Source: Microstegium vimineum (lineage: Eukaryota; Streptophyta; Magnoliopsida; Poales; Poaceae). Taken from it: a DNA stretch of 64,000 bases. Under the pieces are notes generated by a model that saw only the letters and a list, made by a program, of their open reading frames with translations, ran no database searches and was not told the DNA's origin. Every line of letters begins with the position of its first letter. Position 1 is the stretch's first letter. Made by a program: the position numbers and the translations under genes. The stretch is taken from positions 1,677,184 through 1,741,183 of the forward strand of contig CM039133.1 in NCBI GenBank assembly GCA_022036555.1, read 5' to 3'. Below are positions 58,549 to 64,000 of the stretch, piece after piece.

Positions 58549-58857
58549 GAGCATCTCCAACAGATGTGGTAAAATAAATACCTAAATTGCATAGTTTAGC
58601 TCTTTTGTAAAATATAGAAGTTCTAAAAAAAGAAGAATTTTCCAACAGACTTGCTATTCCTCATCTTGTATGTGTGGCTACCTATTTCACAAGATGGCAA
58701 GGCAGGTTCACTTGCTATTTATGCCCAACGAGATTTCAGAGATAACATACTTGCTATTATACAAAACCAAATAAAAGATCTGTTGGAGTTTAATTTTCCC
58801 TGTAAAAGTGTAAATATACAATACAGAATAAGAATAACATGTCTCTTGGAGATGCTC
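58549..58857. mobile_element. Tourist-type (PIF/Harbinger) MITE
   Basis: 309 bp with inverted ends GAGCATCTCCAACAG and TCTTGGAGATGCTC and a 3-bp TAA duplication on both sides (58,546-58,548 and 58,858-58,860), the TWA target preference of this class. Confidence 0.88.
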
Positions 58858-58860
58858 TAA

Positions 58861-59621
58861 GGATTTCACACTATTTTTAAGTAACACCAATCATTTTTCA
58901 CTTTCTTTCTCTCTTATACATTGTTTTTGTGAATTTTCTCTCTTGTACATTTGCACGAGGACATGACCCTACTTTTTTCTCCACGTCCTTCCACCTTTTG
59001 TTTTGATGCCGTGCGTATATATCCGCCTGCAGGGGTGTTTTTTTTTCCGAGTTGCAAAAGTTTGAGGGGAGGGTTTAGAAGTTGTTGGAGATAAGTTTTT
59101 TTTTTCAATTTTTGACAAAATTCATCGATTGGAAGACTGTTTTGAGAGTTGTTAGCAGAACGTGCGTTTGTTCTGTGCATTAGTGCATACCAGTGAGAGT
59201 GGGAGACGGCGCCTGTCCATGGTGAAGGCGAGGCCGAACAAGCTGCCAGGTATCGCCGGCGCACGAGGCGACAGGCGAGCTCGTCATGCTTTTTGGCCGA
59301 TTCGTTTGTTTGGCTGGATAGTAGGGAAGCAAAGATTCGGAAACAAGGGAAAGTGGTTGCGGAGTCAGAGAGACAGAACATAAAAGTGTGCCGGCAGAGA
59401 TCCTGCTGGGCCCCGCCCAGGCTGACGCATAATTACCGAAGCATTTGCACGTGCGAAACAGACTCATGCTTCATTACGTACGTGAATCTCGACAATCTAG
59501 CGGCTTGTTTATTTCAGAGGATTATACAGGATTATGTACTGTTGGCTGATTTTTTGTGAGAGAAAAATACTATTCTGGATGGATTTAAGCCGGCTAAAAA
59601 GGCAAGCAAACAGGCCCCAGG
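58861..59621. other. Intergenic, no gene recognised
   Basis: The longest - strand open frame (58,914-59,381) has no recognisable domain and lies across T/A homopolymers. The stretch 59,500-59,620 (GCTTGTTTATTTCAGAGGATTATACAGG...) resembles a decayed MITE end. Confidence 0.45.
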
Positions 59622-59850
59622 TCTTGTTTACCCTTCAAAATTTTAAAATTTTATAAGATTTCTCATCACATCAAATCTTTAATACATACATGAAGATTTC
59701 TCATCATATTGAATCTTTGGATACATACATAAAACATTTAAATATAGATAAAAAATAACCAATTGCATAGTTTATCTGTAACTTGAGAAATCTTTTAACA
59801 TGGTTGGACAATAATTACCGAATACAAACGAAAGTGCTATAGTGTATTTT
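59622..59850. mobile_element. MITE remnant (common grass Tourist-like family)
   Basis: Reads GGTCTTGTTTACCCTTCAAAATTTTAAAATTTT...ATTTCTCATCACATC...AATACATACAT...TTGGACAATAATTACC...AATACAAACGAAAGTGCTATAGTG, the order of a very frequent grass MITE. The block AGATTTCTCATCA...TACATACAT is tandemly duplicated within it. A related fragment in opposite orientation lies at about 61,520-61,660. Confidence 0.7.
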
Positions 59851-60089
59851 TTTCAGATCTTTTTGCATCTAAAACACCCCCTACTCCATCATTTAAACCT
59901 AAAAATATCCTTAAACATCTTAAAAATAACATCATAGAATGAAAAATAAAATAAAAGTAGAACAAATAAAACAAATCGAAATTAAATACAAAAATGAAGA
60001 AAAAGGTTAAAATACGTGAACATCTCATAGAGTGAACACACTAGAAAAGGAACAAAAAAATTCATTATAAAAAACGAAGAAAAAATAAA

Positions 60090-60690
60090 TAAAAAAGCTA
60101 TCTTGTGGGTGCCTAACAAATATATGAAGGCGTATGACTTTTCATCCTCATGACGGTACCTGAATATGGAAAGGTCAACGATCCTCTCGATTCCACGTAC
60201 ATCTTCTTCGTTCTGATGCGAGTTGTGACACAGAACACTGGATTTTTTTTGCACATCAGCCCTCCATACGGCCACGTAGTAGCACAACACCACCACCCTC
60301 TGGGTCTCTAGTGAGTGCAAATATAGATACACTTAAACGTAGAGATACCATTTTCAAATCTGTATTCCAATATGGATGGTGTCAACTATCTGCGACAAAA
60401 TATGAATGACATCAATATTATATACTCCCTCCGTCCTAATTTAATTGTCGTTTTTGGTGTTCGTGCCACGTGTTTGATTTGATTTATACAAAATACATAC
60501 AACATTTATATCTTCAAATAATTTTATTAAAAAACTAGACTTAAAGATCTTTCCGATGATACTAATTATGTAGCATAAATATTAATATATTTTAATATAT
60601 ATTTAATCAAAAACATTTTTCGGAAAACGAGAACGACAGTTATTTTGGGACAGAGTGAGTATGTACTCTAAAAATAATCCAATAGATAGA
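60090..60690 (-). repeat. Dispersed duplicate segment, copy 2, split by a MITE
   Basis: Matches 48,146-48,542 up to ATTATAT at about 60,422. A Stowaway element then interrupts it, and similarity may resume at 60,660 (GTACTCTAAAAATAATCCAATAGATAG against GTACTCCCTCC...CCAACAGATAA). The - strand open frame 59,982-60,332 keeps SVLCHNSH, IERIVDL, IFRY and LLGTHKI in common with copy 1. Confidence 0.7.
60425..60659. mobile_element. Stowaway-type MITE, family C
   Basis: 235 bp flanked by TA (60,423-60,424; 60,660-60,661). Inverted ends are CTCCCTCCGTCCTAATTTAATTGTCGTT and AACGACAGTTATTTTGGGACAGAGTGAG. Confidence 0.9.
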
Positions 60691-61051
60691 ATAAGAAGTC
60701 TGACAAAGGCCAAGTCTCATCTCATCTCATCTCATCACTCCTTCCTCTCTATGTTCCCGGGGCCGCACAGTGCCGCGCACCATGGTGCTTGCCATGCGCG
60801 CCTCCTGCTCGCCACTGTCGCTAGAGCAATTCACGCGCCAGCTCGAGGTCATATTGAGCAGATCTGGCCAGATCCACATCTGGCGGGCCTCCACCTGCTT
60901 TGCACGTCATGGGGCCCACGCGTGCTCTCCTATAGCTATGGTGGCAACAACTATAAGCTCGCCACAACAATTTGTTCACGCATGCTGACCGCACATCGAT
61001 TTTGTTAATCTACAATTTGATTTTGAGAATTTGTATTTGGTTTCAGTGGAT
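60691..61051. other. Intergenic, no gene recognised
   Basis: Contains (TCTCA)n-like sequence near 60,715-60,735 and a moderately GC-rich patch to 60,940. Two overlapping open frames are unrecognisable. Confidence 0.45.
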
Positions 61052-62013
61052 CACTACTACAGAATCGGCAATCACTGTCGGTTTTGTTTGGGCCGGCAGT
61101 GATGCCCCTTCACTGTCGGTTCTTCCTCTGACAGGCCCCCAATTATTGGGGAAAGAGGCTGAACCGGCAGTGAAACACCACATCACTGCCGGTTCGTGGC
61201 TGGAACCGGCAGTGATGTCTCCCTCCTCTGCCCAACAGTACAGAACAGTGCGTGAGGAGCTCTCTTGATCTCCATTGTTGGCTCCTCTTCACTCTTGGAT
61301 CCTCATGTCTTCTTGCTCTTGGTTAGTAACAAGCATAATTCTTTAGAATTGTTGGTTTACATTGTGTCAATTTGTGTTAGAGCTATGCTAGTTTTCATGA
61401 TCAAGAACAGTGATGTTGCAATTTGTGTCAATTTTTTGTAGCTTTTAGATCCAAAATTATTTAGAAAAATTGTAGCACTTTGTGTTTATTGAGTAATTAT
61501 TGTATAATCATTGAGTAGCTAGGTTCGAATTCGAAAGATTCGTCTCGAAAATTATGGATAAAAAATATAATTAGTTATATTTATTATTTACATTTAATAC
61601 TCAATACATGCATGAAAGATTTGATGGGATGTGGAATAGATTCACTATTTATTACTTAGATTTAATACTCCATGCATGCATTTAATACTTACATTTAATA
61701 CTCCATGCTTCCATTGTTATCTATTTGTTCTCTTTATTTTTATAGTGCGACCAAATTCAAATTATATCGAAGAATATTGTTTAAAATTGCTTCTATTAAT
61801 ATGTTCCTATGTTTCCTATGATTCCTTAGTGCTTCACAGTTAAAAAAACTAGAGATGATGAGAAAGGATGCAAAAACACCATTGTTTCCGGGCTGCCCAA
61901 TAAGCAAACTGGAAGCCAACATCATACTATTTGAGATCATATGGAGTTGTAGAGATTGATGAGTTGTACCACATTGTTGATTGATGTGTGCCATGTCAAA
62001 AGAAATTTAAAAT

Positions 62014-62360
62014 CTATAAAGAATTAGACCTTGAGTATATAAGCAGTAATGTAGAGCTCCTCAAAACTAGCAAAAGCTATGTTGGAAGATTTTCAACTTC
62101 TATTCAAATTTTTGGAGTAATTACAAAGGGGGTAATTGAATTTTAAACCCTTATTCAAATTCAAAATGGAATTCAAAAACTATGAAGAATTAGACCTTGA
62201 GTGTATAAGAAATAATGTAGAGCTACTCAAAACTAGCAAAAGCTATGTTGGAAGATTTTCAACTTCTATTTAATTTTTGGAGTAATTACAAAGGGGGTAA
62301 TTGAATTTTAAACCCTTATTCAAATTCAAAATGGAATTCAAAAACTATAAAGAATTTGAA
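62014..62360. repeat. Tandem repeat of about 166 bp, two full copies and a third start
   Basis: Units begin CTATRAAGAATTAGACCTTGAGT at 62,014 and 62,180, with a third start at 62,345. Each contains CTCAAAACTAGCAAAAGCTATG and ACAAAGGGGGTAATTG. Confidence 0.92.
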
Positions 62361-62489
62361 TATGCTACTTCAGCAAAAGTTGTAGAGAATTAAAAATTAT
62401 GCAACTTCTATGTTTGGAGTTTTTCAAGTTCTAGTAAAAAATCAGGAGTAATTTGAATTCTAAAGCAAAAGACAGATTTAAAAAATACA

Positions 62490-62745
62490 CACATCACTGC
62501 CGGTTGTAGAGGAACCGGCAGTGATGTACCTCTATCACTGCCGGTTCTAATAACCAACCGGCAGTGATGCGCCATCATCACTGCCGGTTCAAAAGAACCG
62601 GGCAGTGATGCTCCCTCATCACTGCCGGTTGATAAGAACCGGCAGTGATGCTCCCTCATCACTGCCAGTTCTTCTTACAAACCGGCACTGATAGGGCACA
62701 TCACTGTCGGTTTGTAATAAGAACCGGCAGTGATACGCCACCTTA
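62490..62745. repeat. Subterminal repeat array of the third CACTA element
   Basis: About ten copies of TCACTGCCGGTT or its complement, several paired as short palindromes. Confidence 0.88.
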
Positions 62746-62921
62746 TTTAATGAACTGGCGCGTGTCTGAAAATTTCAGACACGCGCCCGTTCCACACATC
62801 CATTCTGCCCGAGCCCGAGCTCGCCATTGCACGCTGCCGCCGCCCACTAGACCTCGACGACCTCGACGCCGCGAGGAGCTCCCGCCATTGCCCACTCAGC
62901 TAGATCCAGAGCGCGGCGAGG

Positions 62922-64000
62922 ATGGACGGGTACCATGGCGATGACTTCTTCACCACCGACGACGGTGCTCTTGGTGACGAAACCGGGTACGACACCGGCG
63001 CTAGCGACGACGCTGCTCTAGGCAACGACACCGGGTACGGCGCCGGCTACGAAGACCATGGCGCAACGAAGGACTTCCTCTCCCAGCCGCCGGGGTTCTC
63101 TGGAGCTGCTGGGTACACCATGGGGGGCGGCTCGCTGTTCGCCGGTTCGTCATCGCACAACTACTCCGGATCCAACCTGGGGATGCAGGGCCTTGACCTC
63201 AACGATGGCCAATCCTGGCCCGACATACATGCGTACGAAGGTATGCTACGATCTGGGGAAGAAGACAACACATTCGGCACCTTCGACGCCCCACGACCGG
63301 TGCGCGTGCCGGCCCATACACCCTTGAGTCCCCTAGGCCTGCGCGATGGTCGGCACGGTGGCGGCCGTGTTGGAGGACCCCAGCATCGCGGAGCTTCTGC
63401 AAGCGTCCGTGGAGGTCGTGTCCCTTCCGTGCCTCGTTAGCAAGCAGCTGCAGCCGGGTCATCCTGCGCATCCAGGGGTCGCGGTGCACGTGCTCGTGGG
63501 GCGTCGTCAACAGCGGACGCAGACATGCGTCCCGCCGGTTCCGAGGACGTCGCTCCCGCTCAAGTCGCGATAAAAATCCAGATCCAGTAACTCTATTGCG
63601 TTCTACTACCATTCTAGCCAAGCGAGTGATGTTCGCTGATGTATGTGTGCACTAAATGTTTTCGGTGCATTTAGTTTGTAGCATAGTCAATGCATGTCTC
63701 TGATGCTACCTTTTTGTTGCATGTATGTAATGTTTCAACCGGGCCATTTTTGCTAAATGCATCATTTCAGAATCAAAATGACAGGGCACAGTGGAGTGCT
63801 TACAATACAACCAAGTTTTGTGAGATCTATTGTGAGCAGATAGACTTGGGAAACTGTGTTCGTGGAAACATGAGCAGGTGGGGTTGGCGAAATGTGACAG
63901 AGAGGTATTATGCTGCCACTGGTTTGGTTCATGACAACGAACAATTCGGCAATAGGGTCCGACAGCTCAGCAAGCTTTGGGGATTCATAAAGAAGTTGCG
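62922..64000 (+). CDS. Myb/SANT-like domain protein encoded by a CACTA element, partial
   Basis: ATG 62,922 opens an acidic, Gly/Asp/Tyr-rich N-terminus (about 130 residues, GLDLND motif near 63,190). After about 63,310 the three frames compete and the family-like Ser/Ala/Arg-rich linker seems to move to another frame, suggesting an indel. A probable intron ends at the TTTCAG acceptor at 63,765-63,770. From 63,771 the frame reads RAQWSAYNTTKFCEIYCEQI, then RGNMSRWGWRNVTERYY, ATGLVHDNEQFGNRVRQL, LWGFIKKL. This is the Myb/SANT-like domain common in grass transposon-linked proteins, expected to bind DNA. The gene continues past 64,000. Whether it serves the element or is captured is unknown. Confidence 0.65.

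Larger units (their letters stand above)
61052..64000 (+). mobile_element. CACTA transposon, left part, running off the window
   Basis: Terminus CACTACTACAGAATCGGC at 61,052. Subterminal repeats CACTGCCGGTT / AACCGGCAGTGA appear at 61,074-61,220 and again, densely in both orientations, at 62,490-62,745. Between them lie a MITE fragment (about 61,520-61,660) and a tandem repeat of about 166 bp. A coding region starts at 62,922. The right terminus lies beyond 64,000. Confidence 0.8.

Noticed and set aside
58914..59381. - strand open frame of 155 codons
   Set aside because: No recognisable domain, crosses A/T homopolymers and unassigned repeat sequence.
1..64000. tRNA, rRNA, CRISPR arrays, bacterial-type operons
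   Set aside because: No cloverleaf or rRNA sequence was noticed on reading, and the content is plainly plant nuclear.

Overview
The window is nuclear DNA of a grass. The evidence is intron-rich monocot genes, GC-rich first exons, TA-flanked Stowaway MITEs, CACTA elements with the 'CACTACTACAG' end, and Helitron ends carrying the CCCGTGC...GCACGGG hairpin followed by CTAG. It is a gene-poor, repeat-rich interval: three recognisable host genes, two of them damaged and the third with one reading-frame anomaly, sit among at least four transposon classes.

Layout. 1-6.74 kb: a nearly complete but dead LINE (ORF1 with zinc knuckles, ORF2 with endonuclease, reverse transcriptase and zf-RVT), + strand. 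7.25-8.76 kb: a second LINE ORF2 remnant, - strand. 9.2-10.5 kb: MITEs. 10.69-12.25 kb: 5' part of a CACTA transposon with a transposase-associated domain. 12.25-14.93 kb: AT-rich MITE debris. 14.93-17.59 kb: two head-to-tail non-autonomous Helitrons. 17.6-20.2 kb: unassigned. 20.24-27.24 kb: a UDP-glycosyltransferase gene split by a Copia LTR retrotransposon (20,672-26,239, pol on the - strand); the right LTR end and part of the host gene are missing.

28.95-33.48 kb: a single-exon NLR-type gene (Rx-like N-terminus, long acidic tract, degenerate NB-ARC, LRRs) with one frame break inside a GAG microsatellite. 35.25-44.69 kb, - strand: a 27-exon FHA plus AAA+ ATPase gene. Its exon structure could be followed residue by residue; every junction except exon 12/13 keeps phase.

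45-52 kb: degenerate tandem repeats, a 5'-truncated LINE (48.5-49.7 kb) with a perfect 16-bp target-site duplication inserted into an older LINE remnant, and a Stowaway MITE. 52.30-56.32 kb: a deleted CACTA with a transposase-associated domain and a Copia protease-region scrap. 57-60.7 kb: Stowaway and Tourist MITEs and the second copy of a roughly 350-bp segment also found at 48.15 kb. 61.05 kb to the end: the left part of a third CACTA element carrying a gene with a Myb/SANT-like domain that runs off the window.

No operon-like cooperation is expected in a plant genome. The intelligible history is layered insertion and local tandem duplication, with the UGT gene killed by Copia insertion about 1 My ago (if 7 differences in 288 bp of LTR and 1.3e-8 substitutions/site/year apply).
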